A stretch of 64,000 nt of DNA. Origin: Ophiostoma sp. CBS 140.51. Its lineage: Eukaryota; Ascomycota; Sordariomycetes; Ophiostomatales; Ophiostomataceae. Of this stretch, positions 53,669 to 64,000 are shown in pieces. The stretch spans positions 1 through 64,000 of the forward strand of contig JANSLP010000021.1 in NCBI GenBank assembly GCA_029298735.1, given 5' to 3'. The translations under genes were made by a program, and so were the position numbers. Each line of letters begins with the position of its first letter. Position 1 is the first letter of the stretch. The notes under the pieces are model-generated. The model ran no database searches. It was not told the DNA's origin and saw only the letters and a list, made by a program, of their open reading frames with translations.

Positions 53669-56098
53669 TCTGGTGGATCTTGGTTAGTTGATACAAGACG
53701 GACGAAGGGGAATGAGAAGAAGAAGAACATTGAAAAGACGAGAAGCAAGCAGATAGAGGGGTGGGGGAGGCAAAGCAAAATTAAAGAGAGGATGAGGACA
53801 CGAAGAGGAAGTTAGCAACAGACAGAAGAATATATTTTTATCACCGGGTACTTTAAGCCTTGGTCTCAATCAAACGAGTCTGGCTTGACTAGCCGCGCGC
53901 TGGCATTCGTCATGTCCTTGTTATCGCGAGAAGGGCCGCATGAGCCAACCCCACTTCCTACCCGCACCATCGCGCGTCCAATCAAACAAGGCAACTTACT
54001 GCCATTAGGCACCCCTTTTCTTCAACCAGAAAAGTCAGAATAGCGAACTGGTAATGAAGCTTTGCAGCCTGGTCAGGCAGGCCTTCAGGCAGGCCTTCAG
54101 GCAGGGCCAAGCCAGGTGAGGCCACACAGCCTCTGTTCCATAACCTTTGGAATCTACTCACATAGCCCAGCTTTGCATGTGGCTCGGCTGTATGTTTCAC
54201 ATGAGGCGGCAATGCTCCAATAAAGCAATTTGATACGGCCAGATCGGCCGGGCCTGACCAGACGGCCTTGGCGGCTGTATGTTGCAAAGTTCAATAATCG
54301 AGAAAGCAGCCGGCGAGACGCCCAAGCGGCGTTACCTTCTCTTTGTATACAAATGTGAGATACGATTTACACGCACGAGCGTAGATGTTGGCTTCCCAAT
54401 TACAGTCACAGCGACCTGCTAGAACGGCCTATAGAACGCCTCGCCTGTTTTCACGGAACTGAGCTTTGGGCTCAATGACATGTAAATAGAAACTCGAAAT
54501 ATCGTGAGTAATGTATATATTGGCGCTCGTGGCAGTTTTCGGTTTTTTTAATAGCCGAAGAAAAGACAGCAAAAATAATCAACATTTTTATGACATATTT
54601 TTACCTTCTCCTTGTCTCTGTTCTCATCGACGGAAAGTTCTGCTGGCACCATGGATGTTGTTTCTCATCTGTCGACAAGACCGTGGTCCTCCTGAGGTAT
54701 GTAAAGTTTAGTACGAAGCTGGTGTATCCGTATTAGGCACCTCATCTAACACATTTTTTTTTTTGTTTTTCTATCCATACAGTCCTACCATCTACAACGT
54801 CATGCTGTCGATGGCCCAGGTGAGCACTATCGCCGCAGGTCCAGCGTGGAGCGCCACTTAAACAATGCTCCACCGATCCCGGGCAAGGGAAAGCGATTCC
54901 CGAAACGTTACAATAACAGCGAGGGGTTTTTTGCCGAAGGCGGCAGTTACTATGAGTTTCCGACAATGATGTACCCATACGAGCGACAGAACACAAAAGG
55001 GCGAATTGTAGGTGAAAAGGGAGCAGCAAAGCTCACCCGCACAATCACGGACCGAGACAGACAAATTTTGGGTGTCTTATACCATCCTTACGTAGATGGT
55101 GAGGGGGGGGGCAGAAGAGGTTTACTCCACTAGGCCGGGCCGGGCAAGAACAAGAAGACGTTGATTTTAGGCCCTGGTGAGATTAGGTTCTTTCATCATT
55201 TATTTTTGCCCTGTTTAAGTACATTACCCTGCAAGCGGTTTGAGAGAGAGAGAGAGAGGTTTACGTTGAGAGTCCTTCGGGGCTCATTACGGGGTTGCAT
55301 TCCAATTTATGTATCATAGTCTTCAAGGCCTTTTAGTTAGAGATATGGTAAATTATAATGCGAGAGATCCCGAAGGGTATGAGGACTTGTGTATGTAATG
55401 TGCTAGGTGAAGGTTTGAGTTTTATATAGTCTATGAATAGCTGAAGCAGGCTCAAACGGTGCATTGGTATGAGAGAAAATGAGTTTTGTTTTTAGTCCCT
55501 CTGTATATGATATGAACTCCAATTTCTGACAGAAAATGCGTTCTTACTGGGAGTTATTGTAGAATGTCACATGTAGTCAATATCTGGTCAAAAGTAGCAC
55601 AAGTCCTAGTAGGATGCTTAAAACACTAGAGTTAAACAAAAACTGTGTCGAAGATTTTTTGTATTTAGTCTGATGTGAAGAAGAAGTTGTTTTGCTTTGC
55701 TTATTCGTCGATATGTCGACAAAGGCAATTAAAAAAAAAGTCGACTGTAATAACTTTAGCGACGAAAAACAATGACAGCGCCTAATTTACTTCGATTGGA
55801 CAATGTGATATCATCCCATGACGTGCATATCCTCTGCCGAATCGGATCTTCTTTACGTACCGTGTGCTGTCAGCCGTGTGGCGTTCGCGGGGTATCGGTT
55901 CCGGAGCGGAGAGACCATTTCTCAACTTGTCAATTTCATTGTTTTGTTCCATACTTCGACCGTCCCCACTCGCCGGTGACCGTGAGTAGTTAGACCGATA
56001 TCCGTCAAATCACTGGACCGCCTTCAGGACACACCGTTCATATTAGTTGAAGTTTTCTCATTCCCAATTCGTAGTCGGCTTTTTAACAACAGCGGACA
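53669..56098. other. 2.4 kb gap without a recognised gene
   Basis: It includes a GGCCTTCAGGCA tandem repeat (54071-54108) and an AT-rich, featureless stretch at 55200-55750. Frames around 54846-55133 have no signature. Confidence 0.5.
54071..54108 (+). repeat. GGCAGGCCTTCA tandem repeat
   Basis: Three tandem units, the last degenerate (GGCAGGGCC). Confidence 0.8.
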
Positions 56099-57003
56099 AT
56101 GCCACGCGACGTCGACACCATCCTTCACTACTACGCCGACCCCGGCGACGGCAGCGAGCCCACGCCCATATATGTCGGCCAGGGTACCGTCACCAATGAG
56201 AGAAAGATGGCACAAGTGCAAGTGACGGTGCACGACATCACCGAGAGGGAGAGCGAGTTTACACTCGACAAGACTGGATTTCAGCTGGTGACGAGACCGA
56301 CGACTGCCGCGGCTTGCGTTGCCGACAATTTCGAAAATGTCGACCTCATTAAGTCAGAATACTTTCCCGACACAGTTAACCTTCTCAAAGAAGAGACGGC
56401 CGCCACCCGTGTCTTCATTTTTGACCACAAGGTCCGCCGCGGCCCGGCCGACTGGCACTCCCGTGGTCAAGGCAATGCCAGCCAGCGTGGACCGCTGCAC
56501 CGCGTACACATCGATCAGTCGTACGATGGAGCCGGTTTTTTGGTCAAGTGGTTCTTGCCGGACGAGGCAGACACTCTTCTCCAGCATCGATGGCAGATTA
56601 TCAATGTACGTTTTTTGTCCTTGTTTCGCTCGATTCATACAGTCGCTCATTTATTCAGGTCTGGCGCCCTCTTCACACCATTGCGAAAGATCCACTGGCT
56701 GTCGCCGACGCCCACTCTGTGGCCGACACCGACCTTGTTGAGGCGCGAGTTGTCTATCGTGACCACACTCGGAAGACGTGGACAGTCAAGGCGCCTCCTG
56801 CAGGGTCCCCACCACACAAATGGCACTACAAACATCAACAGACAACAGACGAAGTCATGCTCATAAAGTGCTTTGACTCTGCAGACGATGGGTCAGTGGC
56901 AAGACGTGTGCCACACTCTGCTTTTAGAGACAAAGAGTATGATGATGCACCGCCACGTGAGAGCATTGAAGTCAGGGCGCTGGTTTTCTACCATGGTGTG
57001 TAG
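56099..57003 (+). CDS. CmcJ/AsaB-type oxidoreductase
   Basis: Two exons: 56099-56605 and 56659-57003, 53-nt intron, 283 residues. KEETAATRVFIFDHKVRRG, HRVHIDQSYDGA, the Trp-Arg-Pro-Leu block at the exon junction (VWRPLHTIAKDPLAVADA), DEVMLIKCFDSADDG and PPRESIEVRALVFY give the full motif series of the CmcJ/AsaB (7-alpha-cephem-methoxylase-like, 'GA4 desaturase-like') family. Fungal members act in secondary metabolism and include hydroxylases or desaturases. HID could supply iron ligands. No backbone biosynthetic gene lies nearby, so the pathway cannot be named. Confidence 0.85.
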
Positions 57004-57076
57004 CAAAGAATGCATGCATGAAAACATCGAGTGTTATTTTCATCTACCATTATCACTAGTCCATCAAAAACTACAT

Positions 57077-57692
57077 TTAACTGTTCGCCGTCGCCGCATT
57101 GTAAAAGTGAATCTGTTTGTTAGCAAGGCTTCAGTCGTACTTTTGATCTACCTGAAACACACCTTGGACTTACCGTCTCGTCTGCACACCCCGACGGTGT
57201 CTGGTACGCATACGCGCCCGTGTTGATGAAGAGCTGCTGCTTGGCGCACACCAGCCATGCCGCCAGATTCTGCCTCTTGACAGTCGGCGCAGTCCACGTT
57301 ACTGTGTCGCCCTGGAACGCAAACGTGCCAAAGGTGTTTTTGGTCGCGTTGAAGGATGTCGCCAGTGTCCTCGGTGGGTTGGCAGGATCGGCTGGTTCTT
57401 CGACATGCATGTACAATGGGCCGTCACTGTTGCCCAGCGCGTTGACCAACTGGCCGTCGACAATGTTGAACTGGCCGGCCGTTGTGTAGCTGTCTAGGAT
57501 GGCGACGCTGGCGACGTTGGCTGGCTTGGTCTGGAGGTACTTGTGGAAGTTGGGGGCCTCGACAGCACGGATCCAAAGCTGACCCGAAGCCAATGTCGTT
57601 GGAGTGGGAGCGTTGGCACTGGCGACGGTGTCGACAGCTGGAGCAGCCAGAGCCTTCGCCGCGAGCAGAGTTGTGATGAACTTGGTCAACAT
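57077..57692 (-). CDS. PhiA-like secreted cell-wall protein
   Basis: Two exons: 57692-57174 and 57112-57077, 184 residues. The intron (GTAAGT...TTGCTAACAAACAG) removes an early stop. The last exon codes only 11 residues (IHFYNAATANS) and a stop. MLTKFITTLLAAKALAAPA is a signal peptide. LASGQLWIRAVEAPNFHKYLQ, TTAGQFNIVDGQLV and AAWLVCAKQQLFINTG resemble the PhiA family of secreted fungal proteins, linked to conidiation in Aspergillus. Two Cys (VCAK, SGCAD) are conserved in the family. The function here is inferred only. Confidence 0.75.
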
Positions 57693-58472
57693 GGTGAAGG
57701 CTATGATGGCGGTGCTCGTGATGATGAGAGGAGGTAGAGAGAAGAAATCAAACTCTACGATTCGACGGCCGGTCTAGCCTTTTCTATCACTTCTCGACAT
57801 ACTGTACTGAACCGGTCTATTTATTGCGAATGCTCTTGTTTATAATGTCGGGACGGGTAAATTGAGATTATATTGACCCCTTGAAGTGTTCTCCTCCGCA
57901 CCAAGACGGGAACCGGAGCATGTACCCGGTTATTGACTCTGGACGGCATGATGGGAAACTTTAATTCATTAACAGTATGATTTTTGTAATTCGAAGTTTA
58001 TTCTCAATGCAAAGACCAATGCCATTCTTCCTTCTCCTTCACGACCTCGGGTTTCTCCACATAAATTTGCTGTTAGTCGAATGGACGCCTTTAGTTAGCG
58101 TGGACTTTTTGTCTCAGAGCTCTCACAGAGATCTAGAGCTGTTTTCCTTTTTCATCACATTTTTGGTGTCATTTTTGGCGTGTGTTGGTGCACTTTTGGT
58201 TCGCACGCCAATCGATCGCTCCCTTTGGTGAGACATTTCGTCCAATCCGTCCAATCGCTCGCGCAACACAGCTTTTGAGCTGTCTGGACCCCGCCAATGG
58301 AAGGCCACCCGAGACTGGCGGCTGAGTGGACGACCACACACTCGTTCCTTGCGCCAATTGCAATTGCATAAAGACAAGCCCGTCCCTGACGTTCTCCCAC
58401 TTCGCCCGTCATTGTCAACTCACGTCGCATCGCATCTCTTCAATTAACGCTCAAACTTACCTCACCGCCGCC
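57693..58472. other. Divergent intergenic region, PhiA-like / D-LDH-type
   Basis: 780 bp with both promoters. A CT-rich stretch precedes the dehydrogenase start. No gene seen. Confidence 0.5.
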
Positions 58473-59564
58473 ATGTCCATCAAAATCGCCGTTTTCTCGG
58501 CCAAGCCGTACGACAAGCAGTACATTGCTGCTGCCCTCGCCGCCAAGAAGGAGGATTCGTCGTCAGCTACAGATGGTGGCCGGTCTGATAATCCGCTCGA
58601 TCTCGTCTTCCACGACTTTGCCCTCGGCCTCGATACAGTCGCCCTCGCTCGCGGTGCCATAGCCGTCTGCGTCTTCGTCAACGATGTACTCAATGAGGCC
58701 GTCCTCGAAGCACTGAACAAGGAGGGCGTCCGCGCCGTCCTCTTGCGCTGCGCGGGCTACAACCATGTCGACCTGGTCGCTGCCGAACGGCTCGGGTTTT
58801 TCGTTGCAAACGTCCCCAGTTACTCACCCGAGGCCGTCGCCGAGTTCAGTGTCGCCCTCCTACAAACTTTGAACCGGCACACGCATCGAGCCTATAACCG
58901 CGTCCGCGAGGGCAACTTTGCCCTAGACGGTCTACTCGGCGTAACGCTGCACCGCAAGACGGTGGGCGTCATTGGCACAGGCCGCATCGGTCTGGCTGCG
59001 GCACGCATCTTCAAGGGATACGGGTGCCGCATCCTGGCCTATGACCCATACAAGTCGGACGATTTTGTAAAGGAGGACCTGGGCACCTACGGCGAGCTCG
59101 ACGACATTCTTCCTCAGTGCGACTTTGTCAGCCTGTACTGCCCTCTGACAAAGGACACGCACCACTTGGTGAATGAGCACACGCTGACCAAGCTCAAGCC
59201 GGGCGCCATGCTCATCAACACCTCGCGGGGTGGGCTCATCTCCACAAAGGCCGTCATTGCCTCCCTCAAGAGCCGCCACTTGGGCGGTGTCGCCCTAGAT
59301 GTCTACGAGGGCGAGGGCGGGCTGTTTTACAACGACCACTCTGGCGACATTATCGACGACGACGAGCTAATGCGTCTGATGACCTTTCCCAATGTTCTCA
59401 TCTGTGGCCACCAGGCGTTCTTCACTGTCGAGGCCTTGACTGAGATTGCCAACGTCACCCTCCAGAACTGCACCGACTACCTGTTGAGCCACCCCTGCCC
59501 CAACTCCCTCGTGCGGTCGCACAAGCTGTTTGTTCGTAGGGATTCGTATCCCGTGCGGATCTAG
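58473..59564 (+). CDS. D-lactate dehydrogenase-type 2-hydroxyacid dehydrogenase
   Basis: Intronless, 363 residues from ATG 58473 (context CCGCCATG); the frame is open further upstream but without coding character. RCAGYNHVDL and VPSYSPEAVAEF are substrate-side motifs. The NAD-binding fold is VGVIGTGRIG. INTSRGGLIST holds the catalytic Arg (Arg252), VALDVYEGEGGLFY the acidic region, and ICGHQAFFT the catalytic His. The LFYNDHS insertion is typical of D-lactate dehydrogenases rather than of formate or glycerate dehydrogenases. It reduces pyruvate or a related 2-keto acid to the D-hydroxy acid with NADH in the cytosol. All key residues are present. Confidence 0.92.
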   Translation: MSIKIAVFSAKPYDKQYIAAALAAKKEDSSSATDGGRSDNPLDLVFHDFALGLDTVALARGAIAVCVFVNDVLNEAVLEALNKEGVRAVLLRCAGYNHVDLVAAERLGFFVANVPSYSPEAVAEFSVALLQTLNRHTHRAYNRVREGNFALDGLLGVTLHRKTVGVIGTGRIGLAAARIFKGYGCRILAYDPYKSDDFVKEDLGTYGELDDILPQCDFVSLYCPLTKDTHHLVNEHTLTKLKPGAMLINTSRGGLISTKAVIASLKSRHLGGVALDVYEGEGGLFYNDHSGDIIDDDELMRLMTFPNVLICGHQAFFTVEALTEIANVTLQNCTDYLLSHPCPNSLVRSHKLFVRRDSYPVRI

Positions 59565-60768
59565 TTTGAAGGCGGAAGGGAAGAAAAGAGAAGGACGGAA
59601 GAAGGAAGATGCTGCAATTTTCGTTGATTGGTGTTGACGGGCGTTGGTTCCATAGAGTTTAAATTCATATCCCTTCAAATGTGCCGCCAAGGTGTTTTTT
59701 CTTCATTTTCTTTCCTGTTGTTGGATTTTACTCGTCGTGAATCCCATACTATATTTATAACCTTTAGGAACAATGATTGTATGCGGCTGACGTAGACCTC
59801 CCCGGCAGTTGGACAAATCATAACCCGGTAAATTTGAGATCCCGCGGACTGTTGGTTCCTGGGGTTTAAATTTGTCTCGTGGGAAGAAAGGCCACTCGCC
59901 GGAATCCCGACTTTCCGGTCGATAAGTAAGAACAACAGGCAGACAACATGCGTAAGGGAGAGTGGGATCACATGCCCGCAAGTCATGTGAGTGAATGACC
60001 ATGCACCCATGGCTGGGGGCCCCTTTGTTGGAATGGGATCTCAATGACGGCTTCCAGGACCCTGGATCATGAAAATAGGGTACGGAACACTGCCGGATCC
60101 GACTTCTTTGTTACCAACAAGGCATGTCTATTTTGACTGTACCAGGGCAGGTACGGCAGTTGGCATCGATCGGACGCCATGTACAGGCATCGCTTGACAT
60201 AACAAAGAGCAACCAGTGATGTTGCCCTGTTCTAGCATTTTTGCTTTATATGTGAAATTCTTGAGTGCGATTTCCTGTCCACCGAGTCTCTTATTCTAAA
60301 GAAAACAGAAGGATTTGTTGATATTACGGTCTCACACCCTGGTCCCATCATCATAGGGCTGCATCCGCCTTTATTTACTTTTGGATCTCGCGGGATACTG
60401 CGCATCAGACTATATTATCCAGGAGACATTCTTTATGTCTTCCTATGAAGGGAGAATGGGTACTTAGAAAAAGACCTCCTAGAGGCATTCAGGGGCATCC
60501 TCTCCCGAACAATTTTGTTCACGGCCTTAGGTTCTCATAACGATGTTCATCATGTGTAGAACTTATCAAACAGACATCAAGACCATCAAGATGTATAAAT
60601 TCAGGTGTATCGCTGTGACATAAAGTGTTTGATTTGAACTCTCATCACCACCCAACAATTATCTTTACATTCAATTTACACCCACATTCAGAAAATAAGA
60701 ACAATCTACTTTTCCTCCACTCAACCTTGAAAGAGTTTCAATTATCTGCTACTCGAAACCAAGTCAAG
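59565..60768. other. 1.2 kb gap without a recognised gene
   Basis: Mixed composition. No coding-like frame; the part before 60769 is AT-rich. Confidence 0.5.
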
Positions 60769-61293
60769 ATGGATGATAGAACTTACAATCCTGACCCGAA
60801 ATGCCTCGACTTTCGGCCGTTACCGTCGGGTGTAAACGAGATCATGTTCGATATCCCACAAGACTGGACCACGCAGACAAAAGCCAGCCTCGTTGTTGTT
60901 TTTGCGGCCAGTCCAAGCTTGTTCAGAAGCTACGAAAAGTTCCGCGCAGTGCTCTATGTGACCAAGCCGCGCGAGGCCACGCTACTTGACGGAGACTTCG
61001 AGTGTCTGGCTCAGTCAGCAGCAGTAGGCACCTCGATTGGCCAGCAAGCCAACAGGGAGTCAAAATATGAGAAAGACTGGCAGCGATGGCAGCTTCTCAT
61101 TCAGGAGGATATGATGCTCGTCCACCCTGGCCACCTTGTTCCTCGCGTCCTGATGGAGGGCGTCCAAAAGGAAACATCGAAAGGTGCCAAGGCAATTGCC
61201 GCAGAAACAGCAGCCATACCTCCTAAATCAGCTGCTGTTACTGACTCTGTCGACAATGACGGAAAACTCAAGATTGCCCGCAGAGATGCGTAG
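60769..61293 (+). CDS. Hypothetical 174-residue protein
   Basis: It starts MDDRTYNPDPKCLDFRPLPS. The middle contains ASLVVVFAASPSLFRSYEKF, and the C-terminal third is Lys/Ala-rich. No signal peptide and no family recognised. The upstream in-frame ATG at 60625 sits in AT-rich leader sequence, so I prefer 60769. Codon use is moderately coding-like. Confidence 0.5.
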   Translation: MDDRTYNPDPKCLDFRPLPSGVNEIMFDIPQDWTTQTKASLVVVFAASPSLFRSYEKFRAVLYVTKPREATLLDGDFECLAQSAAVGTSIGQQANRESKYEKDWQRWQLLIQEDMMLVHPGHLVPRVLMEGVQKETSKGAKAIAAETAAIPPKSAAVTDSVDNDGKLKIARRDA

Positions 61294-61786
61294 GTCCTCG
61301 TCCGCCCAGCCCCCTAGTAAGGGTTTCATCCCAACTACTTGGCTACTGTTCGCATGCACTTTATTCTTGCTCTCCCTCTTTCCCTCTGTCTGCTCTTTAT
61401 CTGCTTTCTGTTTTGTCTTGTTCCTTTAGACTAGCCATCTTCGTGTAAATCGATTCTGTGTCAAACCTAGCTGTTTCATCCTACACGATGGCGCCCAATC
61501 TATCCAGCATCCAGCGACGTAAGCTGCAGAACGTTATCATAAGCAAGCTACAGGGCAAATAAATCAATACAGATCAGGAAATCGCTGCGTCGATCGTCTT
61601 GTGCTCCACGCAAAGCATTCGGTCGCCGTGCAGCTGTATTGCATTACGCATATAAAAGGTATATAAGAAAAGTTCGTTTTATCTTCTCGAGAGACTTTAG
61701 ATCCAGCTAGCTAGAATTATTTGTTATTATAACGTAAACATTAACCAAGTTAAATAAGAGTTGTAATTACAAAATAGACAGACATT
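61294..61786. other. Convergent 3' flanks
   Basis: AT-rich towards the TPR gene. Nothing recognised. Confidence 0.5.
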
Positions 61787-64000
61787 TTAACTCCATTCTT
61801 CTAAGGCGGCCACAGATGACAAAGTGTCTAGATGCTCTGAGCCAAGTATTCGCTGATGAGCTGCAACACAGTCCTTCATCAACGCCAAGGCCTCTGTATA
61901 GCGACCTTGATACCTCCAAGTAAAAGCGAGATTATAAATGCTCGTAAGCGTATCGGGATGGTCGACCCCGAGTTTCATCTTGCGAGCCTCTATCACCTGT
62001 ACCTCCAGTTTCTCGGCCTCGTCCCACCGGCCCTGATCGCTGTACGTCGACGCAAGGTTGGCCATACTCGTTAGCGTGTCAGGATGGTCGACTCCGAGCT
62101 TCGCCTTGCTCACCTCCATTACCTGCACCTCTAGTTTCTCGGCCTCGTCCCACCGGCCCTGATCGCTGTATGTTAACGCAAGGTTGCCCATGCTCATTAA
62201 CGTATCGGGATGGTCGGCCCCGAGTTTCGTCTTCCGAGCCTCCATTACCCGTACCCCTAGCTTCTCGGCCTCGTCCCACCGGCCCTGGTTCCGATACGTC
62301 GACGCAAGGTTACCTATGCTTATTAACGTATCGGGATGGTCAGCCCCGAGTTTCGTCTTCCGAGCCTCCATTACCCGTACCCCTAGCTTCTCGGCCTCGT
62401 CCCACCGGCCCTGGTTCCGATACGTCGACGCAAGGTCGCCCATGCTCATTAACGTATCGGGATGGTCGGCCCCGATTTTCGTCTTCCGAGCCTCTATCAC
62501 TTGTATAAATAGCTTCTCGGCCTCGTCCCACCGGCCCTGGTTCCGATACGTCGACGCAAGGTTGGCCATACTCGTTAGTGTGTCAGGATGGTCGACTCCG
62601 AGCTTTACCTTGCTTATATCCATTACCTGTACCCCCAGCTTCTCGGCCTCCTTCCACCGGCCCTGGTTCGAAAACGTTGACGCAAGGTTAACCATACTCT
62701 TCAGCGTGTAAGGATGATCGGCCCCGAGTTTCGTCTTATAAGTCCTTAACACCTGTACCCCCAGCTTCTCGGCCTCGTCCCACCGGCCCTGGTTTAAATA
62801 GGTTGACGCTAAGTTATTCATACTTACTAGCGTGTCAAGATGGTCGACTCCGAGCTTCGCCTTGCTCACCTCTATCACCTGCACCCCCAGCTTCTCGGCC
62901 TCGTCCCACCGGCCCTGGTTCCAAAACGTCGACGCAAGGCTGGCCATACTCGTCAGCGTGTCAGGATAGTCGACTCCGAGCTTCGTCTCTCGAGCCTCTA
63001 TCACCTGCACAAACAGCTTCTCGGCCTCGTCCCACCGGCCCTGGTTTCGATACGTTGACGCAAGGTTGGCCATACTCGTCAGTGTGTCAGGATGGTCGAC
63101 TCCGAGCTTCGTCTTCCGAGCATCCATTGCTCTCTTAAATGGCATTTCCGCTTCGTTGTATCGCCCATCATAAAAAAGGCATGATCCATATCTTTGTAAC
63201 AAATCAAGTTTATTCTCATCGTCTTCACGACTGAGGCCCGACAAGACCGTATAATATACGTGCGGCATAAATGTCCTCCATACGAGTCGATTTTCAGGGC
63301 CAGCGTCCGCCAATACTGCCACTAATCTTGCGGTGGCTCTACCGGTCCAGCTGGGCAGAAGACCCTCCTTGCGGAGCCAGTTTCTCATCGCCAAGTGTAC
63401 CAGTCGATGGATATTAATCGCCGCGTCTGCAGACGGTATTGTGATAAAAGAGTAACCCTGTAGCGTGCCCAGCGCGTCTGTCTTTGTCTTCCGCGATGGG
63501 CCAGGCGGGAGAAGTGACTGCGGAATGTTTTTGGTATCGACACACGCCATAAACGATAGATAGTCTGCTGCAAGAGCGTCGCGCTCTCGGATTTTCACAA
63601 AGGAGATAAGCCATGTTGTTGCGATTGGGTTCTTTCCGTCAGAATCCTGTCGACCGTGGCCTTCAAAGTCGTAGCTGAGGAGCTCTACGACGTCGTCTTC
63701 TTGTTCGCTAAGAAGCGACAAGTAGGTTTGCAAGTCGCATTTGTTCTGATTAATGTACATGGATGCCTGAACAATGGCCAGGGGGAGGTAGGTCAACCAC
63801 TGAAGCAGCGCTACCACATCGTCCTCGTTGTTGAGAAGGTCTTGCTTAACTAGGAGTTTGCGAAAGAGCTCCTTGCCGTCGCGTTCGCCGATCTCTGGCA
63901 GCTCAATAAGACATTCTCGTTTGCTGATCAGTTTTATAGCCAGCTCCATGGTGCGCGTTGTGAAGAGGATGGACACGTGGTCGCCTTTCGGGAGACAGTC
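61787..64000 (-). CDS. NB-ARC/TPR NLR-like protein, 5' end outside the window
   Basis: The frame is open through 64000 and 737 codons are visible. It begins within the NB-ARC domain: SILFTTRT (RNBS-B-like), then LPLAIVQASMYI (GLPL-like), then a winged-helix-like region with INIHRLVHLAMRNWL. The C-terminal part is a kinesin-light-chain-type TPR array: one entry repeat, nine nearly identical 42-residue units (each with NQGRWDEAEKL or a close variant and LGVDHPDTLTSM), and one exit repeat ending at 61787. The plus-strand frames opposite are shadows of the repeat. Fungal proteins of this architecture are STAND ATPases related to non-self recognition; the N-terminal effector domain is not visible here. 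Confidence 0.9.
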   Translation of the reverse strand, partial: DCLPKGDHVSILFTTRTMELAIKLISKRECLIELPEIGERDGKELFRKLLVKQDLLNNEDDVVALLQWLTYLPLAIVQASMYINQNKCDLQTYLSLLSEQEDDVVELLSYDFEGHGRQDSDGKNPIATTWLISFVKIRERDALAADYLSFMACVDTKNIPQSLLPPGPSRKTKTDALGTLQGYSFITIPSADAAINIHRLVHLAMRNWLRKEGLLPSWTGRATARLVAVLADAGPENRLVWRTFMPHVYYTVLSGLSREDDENKLDLLQRYGSCLFYDGRYNEAEMPFKRAMDARKTKLGVDHPDTLTSMANLASTYRNQGRWDEAEKLFVQVIEARETKLGVDYPDTLTSMASLASTFWNQGRWDEAEKLGVQVIEVSKAKLGVDHLDTLVSMNNLASTYLNQGRWDEAEKLGVQVLRTYKTKLGADHPYTLKSMVNLASTFSNQGRWKEAEKLGVQVMDISKVKLGVDHPDTLTSMANLASTYRNQGRWDEAEKLFIQVIEARKTKIGADHPDTLMSMGDLASTYRNQGRWDEAEKLGVRVMEARKTKLGADHPDTLISIGNLASTYRNQGRWDEAEKLGVRVMEARKTKLGADHPDTLMSMGNLALTYSDQGRWDEAEKLEVQVMEVSKAKLGVDHPDTLTSMANLASTYSDQGRWDEAEKLEVQVIEARKMKLGVDHPDTLTSIYNLAFTWRYQGRYTEALALMKDCVAAHQRILGSEHLDTLSSVAALEEWS
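61920..63130 (-). repeat. Array of 126-bp coding repeats (TPR units)
   Basis: The unit of 126 bp recurs about nine times with the core GGCCGGTGGGACGAGGCCGA (sense strand). Synonymous sites are also largely conserved, so the units expanded recently or are being homogenised. Confidence 0.9.

Noticed and set aside
62170..63138. Long plus-strand frames opposite the TPR array
   Set aside because: They recur with the 126-bp period and are antisense shadows of the repeat units.

Overview
This is nuclear DNA from a filamentous ascomycete (Pezizomycotina, probably Sordariomycetes). The evidence is short introns of about 50-95 nt with GT...CTAAC...AG signals, GC-rich third codon positions, and a fungal gene set: a Zn2Cys6 regulator, CFEM-like GPI proteins, DUF3632, PhiA-like and NB-ARC/TPR proteins. 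I cannot fix the genus. Gene models were spliced by eye. No rRNA, tRNA or CRISPR array was recognised.

Layout. 0.7-27.7 kb is a conserved chromosomal stretch. In order it holds the DEAD-box helicase DBP7 (-), an MFS transporter (-), a secreted S28 serine peptidase (+), a divergent pair of flavoenzymes (FAD monooxygenase - / vanillyl-alcohol-oxidase-type oxidase +), a kinesin-10-like motor (-), mitochondrial AIM24 (+) and a monocarboxylate-type MFS transporter (+). Two long gaps (5.9-10.4 and 22.3-26.1 kb) hold nothing I can call.

27.9-41 kb is accessory and decayed. It holds a NO VEIN-like GHKL-ATPase gene with a frameshift and an apparently missing 3' end, an HNH-nuclease pseudogene with a stop and two frameshifts, and an intact second HNH-type gene. 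It also holds a solo LTR inserted into a small reading frame, a sugar-transporter remnant with a nonsense codon, and an inverted pair of repeats about 4.5 kb apart.

42-52 kb is a run of genes for secreted or cell-surface proteins: DUF7136 GPI-type, BIM1-like copper-domain type, and two CFEM-like GPI proteins with two modules each. A Zn2Cys6 regulator lies among them. Metal or heme capture at the cell surface is a reasonable hypothesis but is not shown.

52.6-64 kb holds a DUF3632 protein, a CmcJ/AsaB-type oxidoreductase, a PhiA-like secreted protein, a D-lactate-dehydrogenase-type enzyme and an orphan small protein. The right edge cuts an NB-ARC/TPR (NLR-like) gene with nine nearly identical 42-residue repeats. 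Together with the HNH and ATPase genes it gives the right half the look of a fast-evolving, self/non-self-type accessory region.
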